Below, piece by piece: positions 27,338 through 36,798 of a DNA stretch of 64,000 nucleotides. The notes beneath the pieces are model-generated. The model saw nothing but the letters and a program-made list of their open reading frames with translations, had not been told where the DNA came from and did no database searches. The translations under genes were made by a program, and so were the position numbers. Location of the stretch: positions 1-64,000 of the forward strand of contig JBEKGJ010000007.1 in assembly GCA_050012855.1 (NCBI GenBank), in the 5' to 3' direction. This DNA is from JAJXZJ01 sp050012855. GTDB taxonomy: Bacteria; Verrucomicrobiota; Verrucomicrobiia; Limisphaerales; J093. Position 1 is the stretch's first letter; every line of letters begins with the position of its first letter.

Positions 27338-28362
27338 TTGGGGTTGGGGATTTCGAATCGGGTCCAGTGCGGTTCCCAGCCGGCGCCAAGATCGAGCCGC
27401 CGGGTCGCCTTGGCGTCCGGATACCGCGCGTGCAGCGTTGCATCCTGATCCCCGAGCATTGGCGCGTCCGTGGCGCGAATGAGCGCCATCGTGGTTTTCG
27501 CATGAGCCACCCGGCCCAGGTCCTCCTCGCTGCGCGTGAACAGCAGATGGCGCCCATCGGGCGAGGGGCACGCGCCGTAAATGTGCCGCCCGGCTTCGGC
27601 GTAGAGCATGCGCTTCTCATGGCCGTCCACCGACGCAATCCACAGCTCCGCGCGGCCGCCCTCCTTGGGAATGATGCCGCGCGCATACACAACCTGCCGC
27701 GAATCCGGCATCCAGTCGGGCGTGCAGTTATACCGGTCGGTTTCGCTGACGGCGCTGATCTCGCCGGTGCCCGCCCGCAGCCAGCCGATGTTCCAGTAGG
27801 GGCCGAGGCCGTTGGCCGTGCCGACAAAGCCGGTTCCGTCGGGCGACCAGACGAGCTGTTGGACGATGCCCTGGCGCGGCATCGTCCGCACGGTTTTGCG
27901 CGTGGCGATCTCGACGATGTGAATTCCATCCGGCTTCAGCGCCGCCAGGGATTTTCCGTCCGGCCCCCACGCGGCCCAGGGGAAGTTGTTGCCGTAGCTC
28001 ACGGGATGCGCGCCGTTCGCGTCCGCAATGACCAGCTCGAAGGTCCCGTAGGTGTTGTTGTCAACCGGTTCCTTTGCCGGCATCCGGTAGTAGAGCAGAT
28101 GCGTCCCATCCGGCGAAAACCGCACCCCGGCTTCGTTGAACTCGCGTGTGTCCGTCAACGGGTGGCGCTCCGAGCCGTCGGGCCGCATGACGAACAAATC
28201 CCAGTCCCCGGCCGGCGTGGCCGCGCTGAAAGCAATCCAGCCGAGGTCATGCACTTCGCGGGCCAGCAGGGTCTCGGCGGGGTCGGCGCCGCGCGCCGCC
28301 ATGCCGGTGAGCAGCACCCCGGCGATCAAGTGTCCAACGCGGGAAAGTGGGTGTCGTTTCAT
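27334..28362 (-). CDS. TolB-like PD40 beta-propeller, exported
   Basis: The 342-residue protein has a signal peptide (MKRHPLSRVGHLIAGVLL...ARGAD) and a six-bladed propeller with PD40-type repeats: 'LFVMRPDGSERHPLTD', 'VRFSPDGTHLLYY', 'LVWSPDGTGFVGTA', 'PSPDGRHLLFTRS'. It is a paralog of the protein at 31118-32170, with shared blade wording and the same 'TPDWMPDSRQVVYA'-like strand and 'PHWTRFE'-like ending. Probably a periplasmic protein or glycan binding platform for the operon products. The start overlaps the upstream stop (ATGA). Confidence 0.82.
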   Translation of the reverse strand: MKRHPLSRVGHLIAGVLLTGMAARGADPAETLLAREVHDLGWIAFSAATPAGDWDLFVMRPDGSERHPLTDTREFNEAGVRFSPDGTHLLYYRMPAKEPVDNNTYGTFELVIADANGAHPVSYGNNFPWAAWGPDGKSLAALKPDGIHIVEIATRKTVRTMPRQGIVQQLVWSPDGTGFVGTANGLGPYWNIGWLRAGTGEISAVSETDRYNCTPDWMPDSRQVVYARGIIPKEGGRAELWIASVDGHEKRMLYAEAGRHIYGACPSPDGRHLLFTRSEEDLGRVAHAKTTMALIRATDAPMLGDQDATLHARYPDAKATRRLDLGAGWEPHWTRFEIPNPK

Positions 28363-31121
28363 TGCGCCTGCTCCTCGGCTCCGTACCGCGCGGTGACGGT
28401 GTACGTGGCGGCCACGGCTTGGGGCAGTCGCACCGATTCGAGCACGGGATCGAAGTCGGTCCACGGTTTTCCGTTCACGACGACGGAGCGAATTGGCTTC
28501 TTCTCCGGATGGCGGAAACGCACCACGAGCGAGGCGGCGGGCGGGCGGGCGGGGGCTTGGATCGTGGCGGTGATGGTGCCGGCCGCGGCCCGGCTCGCGA
28601 TGGTGAACGAGACCGGGCCAAAATACGTGGGCGCGCGCTGCACGGCAATCCGACGGCCGTCGGCCAGCCAGGCGCGCGGGGTGGCGGGCGCGAGGAGCAG
28701 GATGCCGTCGTCGCGTTCGCGCACCAGGAGTTTGCGGTAGAGTTCGAACCACGCGCCGTCGGTGCTGGGCGGGCCGTAGTATTGCCCCCAGGCCCAGCGG
28801 TGTTCCAGCGGGGAGAATTGATGATGCGAGAAGGCGCAGGCCATCATGCTGTAAAAGGCGCGGATGGCGGCTTCGGGTTCGTCCCGCAGCAGATAGGCGG
28901 TGGCCTGCTGGTTATAGACCGGCTCGTTCGCGGCGCCCCATTGGTGGAGGAAGAGGTTGTCCTCGTGGTCGTGCAACATGGCGGTGGTGAGCCACCCGCG
29001 CGGGTCGATCGCGCCGAGCCGCGCGAGGTGCAGCGGGCCGGAGTCAACGTCCGTGGGATACCACTGATCGAGCAGACGGCGCGGCGTCAGCGCGTCACAG
29101 GGAACGTAGTTGTTCCAGGTGCCGTCCGCCAGTTGCACCACCGGGGACTTCACGCTGGCGCGGGCGAATTCGCGTTCGACATCGGCCCGCAGCTTGTTCG
29201 CCCCGGCCTTCACTTCGTCGGCCCGCGCATGTCCGTAAGCGGCGAGCGCGCGACCGAACACGTCCAACCCCGCGACGAAGTAGGCGTTGGGGAATCCCCA
29301 CGCCCGGGCGTCGTGGGTCAGGTCGTTGAGCGGCGCCACGATGAGGCCGGGAGCAGCTTGGGATTGCCGGCCGTGCGCCACTTGCGCGAGGCACCAATCG
29401 AGCGCCCTCAGCGAGGCCGGCAGCAGCCGCTCGAACGAAGCGCGGTCGCCCGAGAGCAGGAAGTTCTGCCCGATGGCATAGAGCATCCCCGGCGAATAAA
29501 CGCCCCACTCCGCGTAACCGCCAACGCGCCCGTCGGGCTTCTGCTGGCTGCGAAACATGGCGGCGAACTCCTCCTCGGCCACGGCAAAATGACCGCGCAA
29601 CCCGTAGAGCATGTAGTCCACGTACACCGCCTGGTTGATGGGCCAATCGGCGTTGAACTGGTCGTAGGCGAAGTTCGAGTAAGGCAGGTCAATGCGGTCG
29701 TCATCACGGAAGCGCGGCAACATCAGCGCGTGCCAGAGGTTCGCGCGGAAGAGATCGTTCACGGCGGGCTCCGGCACCTCGAACCGTGCGCCCTGCGCCA
29801 GCCAGCCCTCCCAGTATTGCACGGTGGTCGCGCGGGCCCGGGCGAAATCGAGCGCGGCAAGCTGCGGGGCGTTCTCCGCGGCGACGACGGGCGAGGCGAG
29901 CTTGAGCACGATCACGCGCGGCTCGCCCCCGGTGGCCTGGCCCGTGCAATCGAATTCCAGGCCCGGAACCTCGTCGCCCGCGCCAGCGACCCGCGTGGTC
30001 ACGGCCAGACCCGCGGCCGGCTCGATCATCAGCCACACGGCCCCCGTCTCCCGGTCCACGACGCACGGGCGGCCCGCCACTTCGCGCAGCTCCGGATGCC
30101 GCGCTTTGTTCTCCGTAGCCAGGTGGAAGCCAAGCCGCAACGGTCCCGGGCCGGTGATCTGGACTCGAGTGCAAAAGGCGCTCGCAATCTCGCCGCGCTG
30201 CGGTGGCGGCGGCTCGCCGAGCGGGGCGGCAAACTGCTCGACCTCGCAGCGCTGGCCGTCGCGTTCCAGCGTAGTGACCATGACGGGCAGGCCATCCACG
30301 ATGCGTTGTCCAGCCCAGCGGCAGCCGGGCCAGCGGAGGTCGAAGCGGAACTGGTGCGGGGACGCGAGATCCGGCCTCACATTCGCCCAACGGTCCACGC
30401 CGAACTTGTAGAGCGCGCCGTGCCGCGCGACGGTCCCGACCAGGTGCCCGGTCGTGCCGAGCCAGTGCGTCTGCCAGGGCGCCGTCCATTGGTCAGGATT
30501 GCCAATGTCCTCCCACCGCGCCCTGAATTCCGCCAGGGTCGCCTCCGGGTCGCGCCGGACGCGGTCGAGCACCCGTTCGCCTCTCAGCGACGCGAGATGC
30601 GCGGCGAACTCCACCGGGGCGTCCGCCCGGGTGAGGAACACGTCGTGCTCCGGCAGCCACATCGCGCCGTGGCGCGCCAGTTGCGCAAGGCCGAAGGAAA
30701 ACCCGCGCGTTCCGTCGTCCGCCAATTGCACGGTGAGCACCGGCGCATCCGGGGTCAGGCCGGGATCATCCAGCAACCGTTTCACCTGCCCGGGGTTGCC
30801 GTGTTCCAACAGATACCGCCAGATGGGATGCGGCTCGCGCGGTTTCGCGCCGGGTTTCGGCCAAGTGACGTCGCAGTCAATCGCATCCCAGTCACCGCCG
30901 CCCGCGTGCAGCCGTGAGCGCTCTCCCACCACGTCGTCCGGTTCCGTCCCCACACTCTGCACGCTGGCAATCGTCAGCCCCGCCGAGCCGGCAAGCAACT
31001 GCACGGAAAACTCTCGGCGCTGCGCCGTGCGTTGCCCAAACACCAAGCGGACCCGCAAACTCTCGATGTCCGCGGCGTGGGCCGCCACACACAGGCCGAA
31101 CAGCAATGCCAGTGGCTTCAC
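28359..31121 (-). CDS. Large exported six-hairpin glycosidase-like protein
   Basis: The start is a GTG at 31121 overlapping the previous TGA (GTGA) and giving a signal peptide (KPLALLFGLCVAAHAAD). The 920-residue protein has a beta-rich N-terminal half and an (alpha/alpha)6-type half from about residue 440 ('LWHALMLPRF', 'YVDYMLYGLRGHF', 'WGVYSPGMLYAIGQN', 'HDHEDNLFLHQWG', 'YSMMACAFSHHQFSPLEHRWAWGQ'), as in GH families with six-hairpin barrels. A C-terminal beta domain closes it. It may be a glycosidase or a polysaccharide lyase-like enzyme. The precise family is not clear. Confidence 0.72.
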   Translation of the reverse strand: MKPLALLFGLCVAAHAADIESLRVRLVFGQRTAQRREFSVQLLAGSAGLTIASVQSVGTEPDDVVGERSRLHAGGGDWDAIDCDVTWPKPGAKPREPHPIWRYLLEHGNPGQVKRLLDDPGLTPDAPVLTVQLADDGTRGFSFGLAQLARHGAMWLPEHDVFLTRADAPVEFAAHLASLRGERVLDRVRRDPEATLAEFRARWEDIGNPDQWTAPWQTHWLGTTGHLVGTVARHGALYKFGVDRWANVRPDLASPHQFRFDLRWPGCRWAGQRIVDGLPVMVTTLERDGQRCEVEQFAAPLGEPPPPQRGEIASAFCTRVQITGPGPLRLGFHLATENKARHPELREVAGRPCVVDRETGAVWLMIEPAAGLAVTTRVAGAGDEVPGLEFDCTGQATGGEPRVIVLKLASPVVAAENAPQLAALDFARARATTVQYWEGWLAQGARFEVPEPAVNDLFRANLWHALMLPRFRDDDRIDLPYSNFAYDQFNADWPINQAVYVDYMLYGLRGHFAVAEEEFAAMFRSQQKPDGRVGGYAEWGVYSPGMLYAIGQNFLLSGDRASFERLLPASLRALDWCLAQVAHGRQSQAAPGLIVAPLNDLTHDARAWGFPNAYFVAGLDVFGRALAAYGHARADEVKAGANKLRADVEREFARASVKSPVVQLADGTWNNYVPCDALTPRRLLDQWYPTDVDSGPLHLARLGAIDPRGWLTTAMLHDHEDNLFLHQWGAANEPVYNQQATAYLLRDEPEAAIRAFYSMMACAFSHHQFSPLEHRWAWGQYYGPPSTDGAWFELYRKLLVRERDDGILLLAPATPRAWLADGRRIAVQRAPTYFGPVSFTIASRAAAGTITATIQAPARPPAASLVVRFRHPEKKPIRSVVVNGKPWTDFDPVLESVRLPQAVAATYTVTARYGAEEQAQ

Positions 31122-32170
31122 GGTTTGCTCGCGCCTGGGCCCGCCGGGGATTCGCTGAAAGTCCAGCACGGTTCCCAGCCGCTGGGCAGCGTCAGCACGG
31201 GGCCGTTGTTGGCGCCGGGGAATTTGGCGCGCAGTTCCTCGCTCGGGCCGCCGATGATCGGGGCGTCGCGCAGCCGCATCAAACCCATCGGCGCGCCGCC
31301 GTTCTTCGGATCGCCATCCTCCTGCATGTTGCCGGTGAAGAGGACGTAGGTTCCGTCCGGCGACACGTGGCCGCCATAGACGTGCCGGCCATCTTCGCCA
31401 TAAACGAGTTCTCGAGACTTTCCTTCCGCATCCGCGCGCCAGAGTTGCGTCCAGCCATAGCCGCTTTGCGCCTTCTGGCCCCGCGGACGCCACGAGAAAA
31501 TGACGTTCTGCGAATCGGGAAACCAGTCCGGCGTGCAGCAGTCGATTTTGTTGACCGCGCTCGCGAGGCCATTCGTGAGGTTCATCCGCGCGATGCTCCA
31601 ACTCTCGCCGAAGGAATTGGCGACGCCCACCAGCCACTGGCCATCCGGCGACCAGGTGGGCTGCTGAAAGAAGCCTTGGCGGGGAAACTGGCGGACGACC
31701 TGGCGGCTCGCGACGTCCACGATGCTGAAGCCGCGGGGCGACATGCACAGCAGTTGGGTGCCGTCCGGGCTCCAACTTGCCCAGGGGAACTCACCGTTGC
31801 CGCCGAAGATCCTGGGCTGCGAGCCATCGCCGCGGGCCAGGATCAGGGTGCCTTGTTCGCCGTGGCGGTTGTTGTCGAAATGCTCGGCCCGCGGCAGCAG
31901 GCGATAGAGCAGTTTCGAACCGTCCCGCGAGAACTGCGGCAACCCTTCGTTGAAATCCGGGGTCCGCGTGAGGTTGGTTTTCGCGCTGCCGTCGGGACGA
32001 CAGATGAACAGATCCAGGTCGCCCTTTTCGGTGCGCGCGGCGAAGGCAATCCAGCCCTTGGCGCGCACCTCGTCGCGCAGCAGTCCCACGTCCGGCGACT
32101 CGGCCGCGCAACCAAGCGCCAGCACGGCAAACAACCCCATTCGCACAATCGTGTTTTTCATGGTCTTCAA
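31118..32170 (-). CDS. TolB-like PD40 beta-propeller lipoprotein
   Basis: The 350-residue protein has a lipobox (LAVLALGC-like: FAVLALGC, Cys 21) and PD40 repeats ('LFICRPDGSAKTNLTR', 'PQFSRDGSKLLYRLLP', 'ASWSPDGTQLLCM', 'PTWSPDGQWLVGVA'). It is paralogous to the propeller at 27334-28362; the two flank the six-hairpin gene. The start at 32170 overlaps the upstream TGA. Role as an outer-membrane or periplasmic scaffold is inferred. Confidence 0.82.
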   Translation of the reverse strand: MKTMKNTIVRMGLFAVLALGCAAESPDVGLLRDEVRAKGWIAFAARTEKGDLDLFICRPDGSAKTNLTRTPDFNEGLPQFSRDGSKLLYRLLPRAEHFDNNRHGEQGTLILARGDGSQPRIFGGNGEFPWASWSPDGTQLLCMSPRGFSIVDVASRQVVRQFPRQGFFQQPTWSPDGQWLVGVANSFGESWSIARMNLTNGLASAVNKIDCCTPDWFPDSQNVIFSWRPRGQKAQSGYGWTQLWRADAEGKSRELVYGEDGRHVYGGHVSPDGTYVLFTGNMQEDGDPKNGGAPMGLMRLRDAPIIGGPSEELRAKFPGANNGPVLTLPSGWEPCWTFSESPAGPGASKP

Positions 32171-33510
32171 GGCGTTGCCGCCTTCGACGTGCGTTGATCC
32201 TGCACGGGCACCGCGGCCTCGATGGTGTTCTCCTGCAGGATGACCGCGCCGACGGTGGAATCAAGCTGGATACCGATGGTCTGTTTGCGGGACGCCGGCG
32301 GCCGCGTGTCCCGGATGCGGTTGTTCTGCAGCACGACTTCGCGGGTTTCGCCACGGATTCGGATGCCGGCCACCGTCTGGTTTTGGCCGTTGTTCTCGAT
32401 GAGGTTGTTTTCGAGGCGATTTCGGTGGCCCGCGAGGGCGGGACCTTCATCGCGAAAATAGACGCCTTCTTCGGCGTTGTCCCGGACCTGGTTGTTGCGC
32501 AGCAGATTGTCGGTGTCCTTGTGGCCAATCGAGATGCCGTAGCGTCCGTTCCCCGCGAGCAGATTGTCCTCGAACAGGCCATGCCGGACCCGCCAGCAGA
32601 GAAACAACCCGTCGGTGCCGTTGTTTCGCGCCACGCATTTCCGGATGGTCGCGCGCTGTGAACCGCTGCCCGGGTGCAACCCCAACCCCGCGTTGCCCTC
32701 GCTGATGCACTCGTTGACGATGACGTCGTTCGATTGCTGGAAGCTGATGCCGTCGCCGCTGTAGTCGCGGACCGTGCAATGCTCGATCGCCGTGCCGAAG
32801 CCGCGGTAAAGGAAGATGCCGCCCCCCCGGCAGCCGTCGAGCGAGACGTTATGCGCGCGGTTGCCCTCGATGATCAAATGCTCGAGCCGCACGCCTTCCA
32901 GGTCATACCCGCTGACCACCGGGAAAATGGTGGCCGCCCGGGCGTCATCGCCGAGCGTGCAGTCCGCGTTCAGCGGGCGGTCGAGCGCCAGCGTGGCCCC
33001 GCGGCGGCCGATGATGCGGGCCACCGTAATATGAAAGCCGTTGACCTGCTTGCTCCAGATCGCCACGCCGCAACCGACGTCGAAGCCTTTCGGATCGCGG
33101 ACGGTGATCTGTTCCTCGCCAAAATCGCCGTCGGTCGCCAGGGGTGACTCCGCGCCATCGGCCTTGCGCAGGATGGTCTGGCCGGGGGTCCCGCGCACCG
33201 TCACCTGCGGGCGCAAATGGAGCGAATCGCGCATGAGGTATTCCCCCGGCCCGACCTCGACGATGCCGCCACCCAGCGCCGCGACGTAATCCACGGCGGC
33301 CTGGAGCGCGCGCTGGTCGGTGCCGAGGAGATCCGCGTTGGTGTGGCCCACCGTAATACGGACGACCTCCGGCATGGCCGACCGCATCCGTTTGGGCAGT
33401 TGTTGCTCCTGCGCCGGCGGTGACCCGTCGTTTTCATCGTTCGAGGCGGCGAGGCTCCGGTCACCGTGACAGAGCAGGAACAGGCAAAGAACCGTGAGTT
33501 GTGTTTTCAT
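32167..33510 (-). CDS. Secreted right-handed parallel beta-helix protein (AlgG/NosD-like), operon head
   Basis: The start at 33510 (MKTQLTVLCLFLLCHG) gives a signal peptide. The 447-residue protein is a run of parallel beta-helix coils with N-ladder wording: 'GDGISFQQSNDVIVNEC', 'NNGTDGLFLCWRVRHGLFEDN', 'GRYGISIGHKDTDNLLRNN', 'VYFRDEG', 'LENNLIENNGQ'. Such folds occur in alginate C5-epimerases (AlgG), polysaccharide lyases and NosD. Being the first gene of an acetylation operon it could be an epimerase, but no D-P-H-D-type active-site motif is clear. It is read as the first gene of the operon because 240 bp without a gene lie upstream. Confidence 0.8.
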   Translation of the reverse strand: MKTQLTVLCLFLLCHGDRSLAASNDENDGSPPAQEQQLPKRMRSAMPEVVRITVGHTNADLLGTDQRALQAAVDYVAALGGGIVEVGPGEYLMRDSLHLRPQVTVRGTPGQTILRKADGAESPLATDGDFGEEQITVRDPKGFDVGCGVAIWSKQVNGFHITVARIIGRRGATLALDRPLNADCTLGDDARAATIFPVVSGYDLEGVRLEHLIIEGNRAHNVSLDGCRGGGIFLYRGFGTAIEHCTVRDYSGDGISFQQSNDVIVNECISEGNAGLGLHPGSGSQRATIRKCVARNNGTDGLFLCWRVRHGLFEDNLLAGNGRYGISIGHKDTDNLLRNNQVRDNAEEGVYFRDEGPALAGHRNRLENNLIENNGQNQTVAGIRIRGETREVVLQNNRIRDTRPPASRKQTIGIQLDSTVGAVILQENTIEAAVPVQDQRTSKAATP

Positions 33511-33752
33511 AAGGTGATCGAGTTTACCACACCTGCGCGTTGCGGAAGATGGGCGGCTGGGTTTCCACCAACTCGGAAACGACGGCCGGAGGAAGGCGGA
33601 GGCGATGGCCGCGAGCACCGCAGGTCGTGCGTGGGGATGGCGAACGAGCGAGCGAGTCATTGGCGAGTGGTTCCACCTCGCTTGGTCACGGGGTATTGCC
33701 GGCTCATGTGCTCATCCCGATTTGTCGTCCGGCTTATGGAACTCATCGAGTA

Positions 33753-35987
33753 TTAATCGTGAGTCAGCCGGATGCAATCCCGGCCCTGGGTGGACACGAC
33801 ACGAAAAAACCGGACGTCGGTGATGCCGGCGGGAACCGGCGTCAGTGGCCGGGGTCGTTCGGCGCGCGTTGGCGCGATCATGCTGCGGATGAAGTCCGGA
33901 TCAGCCGTGCCGACGTCCGGGCTTGGAGCCGCCCCACCGCCCTCCGTGTAATGCATGACCTCAAGCAGGGCGAGCCGGGCGTGGGGAGACTGGTTGTCCA
34001 GCCGCGGGCCATTCTTCCCGACTTGGGCGCCCAAGCCGAGCACCGCGGTGTTCCGCCCCTCGCCGTGGCAGACAAGCCGCACCGACTCGCCGCCGCCGCT
34101 CCACTGCACGTTCAGCAGGGAGAGCTGGCCCGAGAAGTTGTCCAACTCGATGGCGGGCTCCGTTTCATTCTTCGACAGCGCACACGCCATGATGGCGCCA
34201 TGCAGCGTCAGCTCGCCCCGGCCGCTCAGGCGCATGAACCGGGGTTCTGAACCGGATTCATACCAGATGTCGCGCGCCAGCAGGCGGCCGCCCTCGGTCA
34301 CGCCGTAGCTGAGTTGGTTGTTCGAGGAAGAGCCGGCAAAGATCGCCACCCGCCCCGGCGCAGACTGGCCGGCGGAGAGGCGTTCCCCGCCCCGCACCTT
34401 CACCCCCAGCGCGCAGCCGCCGTGGTTCATGTTCCGCAACTCGACATTGGCCAGTTCGACGCCATCCACGAAAAACCCGACGCGTTGGGCGGCGTCCACG
34501 TTGGGCTGTTCCATGTAAATGCGGGCGCCGGGCTGGTCGCACTTTTCGATCACGATGCCGTCGGCGCGCTTGGTGCCGTTAACCTCCAAATCCCGCAACG
34601 TCGCCCGCGATGGTCCGGCCAGGCGCAACACGGGTCCAGTGCTCGGGCCAGTCCAAACCAGCCGTGTGCGCACACCATCCCCGACCAACTGGAGATCCCG
34701 GCCCGCCGGGATGGTCAAGGTTTGGGCGACGCGGAAGTCCCCGGCCGGCAGATGCACGACCGCGTGTTGCCCGTCGAGCTTGCCAGCCTCATCCACAGCC
34801 CGCTGGATCGCCTCGTCTGTGGCCCCCGGCGGCACCTCGATGACGGACCGGTGCCGGTTGGGTGGCGTGCCCGGCAGCTCGGGCAGCGTCTCCTTGAGCG
34901 CGTCGAAGGGGACGACTTTGTCATCGAAAGCCAAACGGTTGGTCTTGGCGACGATGGTGGGGTCGCAGGTGAACGTGTTGCCGACCGAGAGCAAACCTGC
35001 GTCGGCGCGCAGGCGCACGGCGGGTCCGCGACGGGTTTGGAGGATGTTATCGAGCAGGAGGAGCGGGCCAAGGTTGCCGACTTCGACCAACGTCCCTTGT
35101 CCGCCATAGACCGCATTGCCCTGCAGGGTGACAAGGGCGGCAGCCCCGACGGGCTTGCCCACAAAAAAAGCCTTGGACCCCAGCGATGTATTGTTGCGGA
35201 ACGAGAAGTAGCCCGTGTTGCCAATGCCGATGTCGGCTTCCCTGGAGCGGCGGAAGAGGCTCTCGAAGACGTGGAAATTGCCGGCGCCGCGCAGGTTCGT
35301 CACGCCCAGGCCGCAGTCCTCGAAGACTGAATGCCAGACAAACCAGTCCAGCGAGTTGAAGTTCTGGATGCTGATGCCGGCAACCGCGCACCGCAGGAAC
35401 TGGCAACGCAACACCGTCGTCTCGGCAATGCCCTGGCCGCCGGGAGCGCCGGCCTCGATGCCGATGCCAACGTCGCGGATCACGACATCGAAGAACTCGT
35501 TATAGGTGGCGAACGACTTGCCGTGCGCGATGGCGGTGCGGGCCTTCCCCTGGCCGTCGAAGGTGAGCCGTCCCAGCTTCGAATACCAGGCCCCATAGTC
35601 GAGCATCACGCCGTCCGCCGGGCCGTCCCAGCGCAGTGTCGCGGTCGCCGGATCCTCGCCAATGAATGCGACATCCTTGGACTCGTTGTGCTTCTCGCGG
35701 AACAGGACGAGCGTGCGCGTCACACGGTAGGTTCCGGCGGGGACATACAGGACGAAACACTTCCGGTCCTCGCGGTGCAGGTCGTCGAGCGCTTGTTGCA
35801 GGGCGGCGGTATCGTCGGCCCGGCCATCGCCGACCGCGCCGTAATCCCGTTTCACGTCGGCCCAGTTGGGAAAGGGACCGACGAATTCCTGCGCCGGCTC
35901 CGCAGGTCGAGCGGTGGCGGCAAGCCACAGCGATAATGCCGTCAAGATACCCCAGCTTGCGGTCGGCAACTTCCCGGCTCGGTTCAT
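33753..35987 (-). CDS. Large exported pectate-lyase-3-type beta-helix protein
   Basis: Three ATGs are in frame; 35987 is chosen because GGAG lies nine bases upstream and the signal peptide (SWGILTALSLWLAATARPAE) follows directly. The 744-residue protein opens its mature part with 'NWADVKRDYGAVGDGRADDTAALQQAL', the hallmark of the pectate_lyase_3/GH28-like superfamily, and contains two beta-helix modules; the second restarts near residue 400 with 'ATDEAIQRAVDEAGKL...VVHLPAGDFRV'. The C-terminus ends 'ITDVRFFRVVS...'. It may act on the same exopolysaccharide as the downstream operon, from which it is separated by 242 bp. Confidence 0.82.
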   Translation of the reverse strand: MNRAGKLPTASWGILTALSLWLAATARPAEPAQEFVGPFPNWADVKRDYGAVGDGRADDTAALQQALDDLHREDRKCFVLYVPAGTYRVTRTLVLFREKHNESKDVAFIGEDPATATLRWDGPADGVMLDYGAWYSKLGRLTFDGQGKARTAIAHGKSFATYNEFFDVVIRDVGIGIEAGAPGGQGIAETTVLRCQFLRCAVAGISIQNFNSLDWFVWHSVFEDCGLGVTNLRGAGNFHVFESLFRRSREADIGIGNTGYFSFRNNTSLGSKAFFVGKPVGAAALVTLQGNAVYGGQGTLVEVGNLGPLLLLDNILQTRRGPAVRLRADAGLLSVGNTFTCDPTIVAKTNRLAFDDKVVPFDALKETLPELPGTPPNRHRSVIEVPPGATDEAIQRAVDEAGKLDGQHAVVHLPAGDFRVAQTLTIPAGRDLQLVGDGVRTRLVWTGPSTGPVLRLAGPSRATLRDLEVNGTKRADGIVIEKCDQPGARIYMEQPNVDAAQRVGFFVDGVELANVELRNMNHGGCALGVKVRGGERLSAGQSAPGRVAIFAGSSSNNQLSYGVTEGGRLLARDIWYESGSEPRFMRLSGRGELTLHGAIMACALSKNETEPAIELDNFSGQLSLLNVQWSGGGESVRLVCHGEGRNTAVLGLGAQVGKNGPRLDNQSPHARLALLEVMHYTEGGGAAPSPDVGTADPDFIRSMIAPTRAERPRPLTPVPAGITDVRFFRVVSTQGRDCIRLTHD

Positions 35988-36261
35988 GTTTGGGCTCTCC
36001 GTGTTCATTGCTTCTTCGTCGCTGGCGTTTTGGCTTCCCGCATCGCGCTCATTCATGGCGGAATCCGAGTCACGCCGACCGAATTCCACCGGGTTTAGCA
36101 AGTCGAAACTCATCCGCGCGCGGCTTCCGGGCTGAACCCTCCATTCCACCAATCCGTCAGCGCGGGTCGCTTGTCGCCGACTAAACGATCGGCCCCACCA
36201 GTCGGCCAGGCCGTTTGGGCGTACGCCCCGCCAGGGACGCCCGGACCGCTCGCCGGTTTTC

Positions 36262-36798
36262 TCAAGGATGCAACAAACGGAAGAATTCGCTCTGATTGGT
36301 CGCCGGCAGGGTGACGATCCGGAAGCCCCCGTTGGTGGTGCCAGCGGTCGTAACAGCCGTCCAGATATTCGAGGACGTGATCGCGGTCGCGTGCTGCAAA
36401 GTGAAATCAGAGTCAGCCGCCGGCCAGGTCACCTGCAGGGTCGAATTTGAGAACGCGCCGAACCACACGCGGGGGCCGAGCCCCGGGTCGGTCCAACGAC
36501 CGAAGTTGTAGGCCTGGTAACCGCCGGCCTTCGCGAAGCTCCCGGCGACGTAGAGCCGCGAGCCGATCGTGAGGGTCGTGTAAACCTGCCCGTCCACACC
36601 CGGCAGGCAGAAACGCCGGTCCCAGTTCTCGTCTCCGGTCGCGGCAAAACAACCCGGAGCCAGCAGGACCAGGCACGCGCCGACCCAGCAAAAAAGCAGC
36701 CGCGAGAAAAAGCCCGGCAGTTTCACCGGCGAGATGGATCGGGGTCTGCTTTCTGACACGACGCAGGAGACGGGGTAACATTCTCCAGGAAGGCTCAT
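36262..36798 (-). CDS. Shortened exported repeat protein (one propeller/delta-60-like repeat plus C-terminal FFRL domain)
   Basis: The 178-residue protein (start ATG 36798) has a signal-like segment near residues 30-55 (SRLLFCWVGACLVLLAPGCFA), then one unit 'FCLPGVDGQVYTTLTIGSRLYVAGSFAKAGGYQAYNFGRW'-type (given here only in part: LYVAGSFAKAGG) and directly the C-terminal domain ending 'SEFFRLLHP'. Full-length relatives carry many such units between the two ends. It looks like an internally deleted member and may no longer work. Confidence 0.55.
   Translation of the reverse strand: MSLPGECYPVSCVVSESRPRSISPVKLPGFFSRLLFCWVGACLVLLAPGCFAATGDENWDRRFCLPGVDGQVYTTLTIGSRLYVAGSFAKAGGYQAYNFGRWTDPGLGPRVWFGAFSNSTLQVTWPAADSDFTLQHATAITSSNIWTAVTTAGTTNGGFRIVTLPATNQSEFFRLLHP

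Noticed and set aside
36184..36232. Another attC-like site (TAAACG...CGTTTGGGC)
   Set aside because: The arms do not form a continuous stem with an extrahelical base, and no cassette gene borders it in the right orientation.
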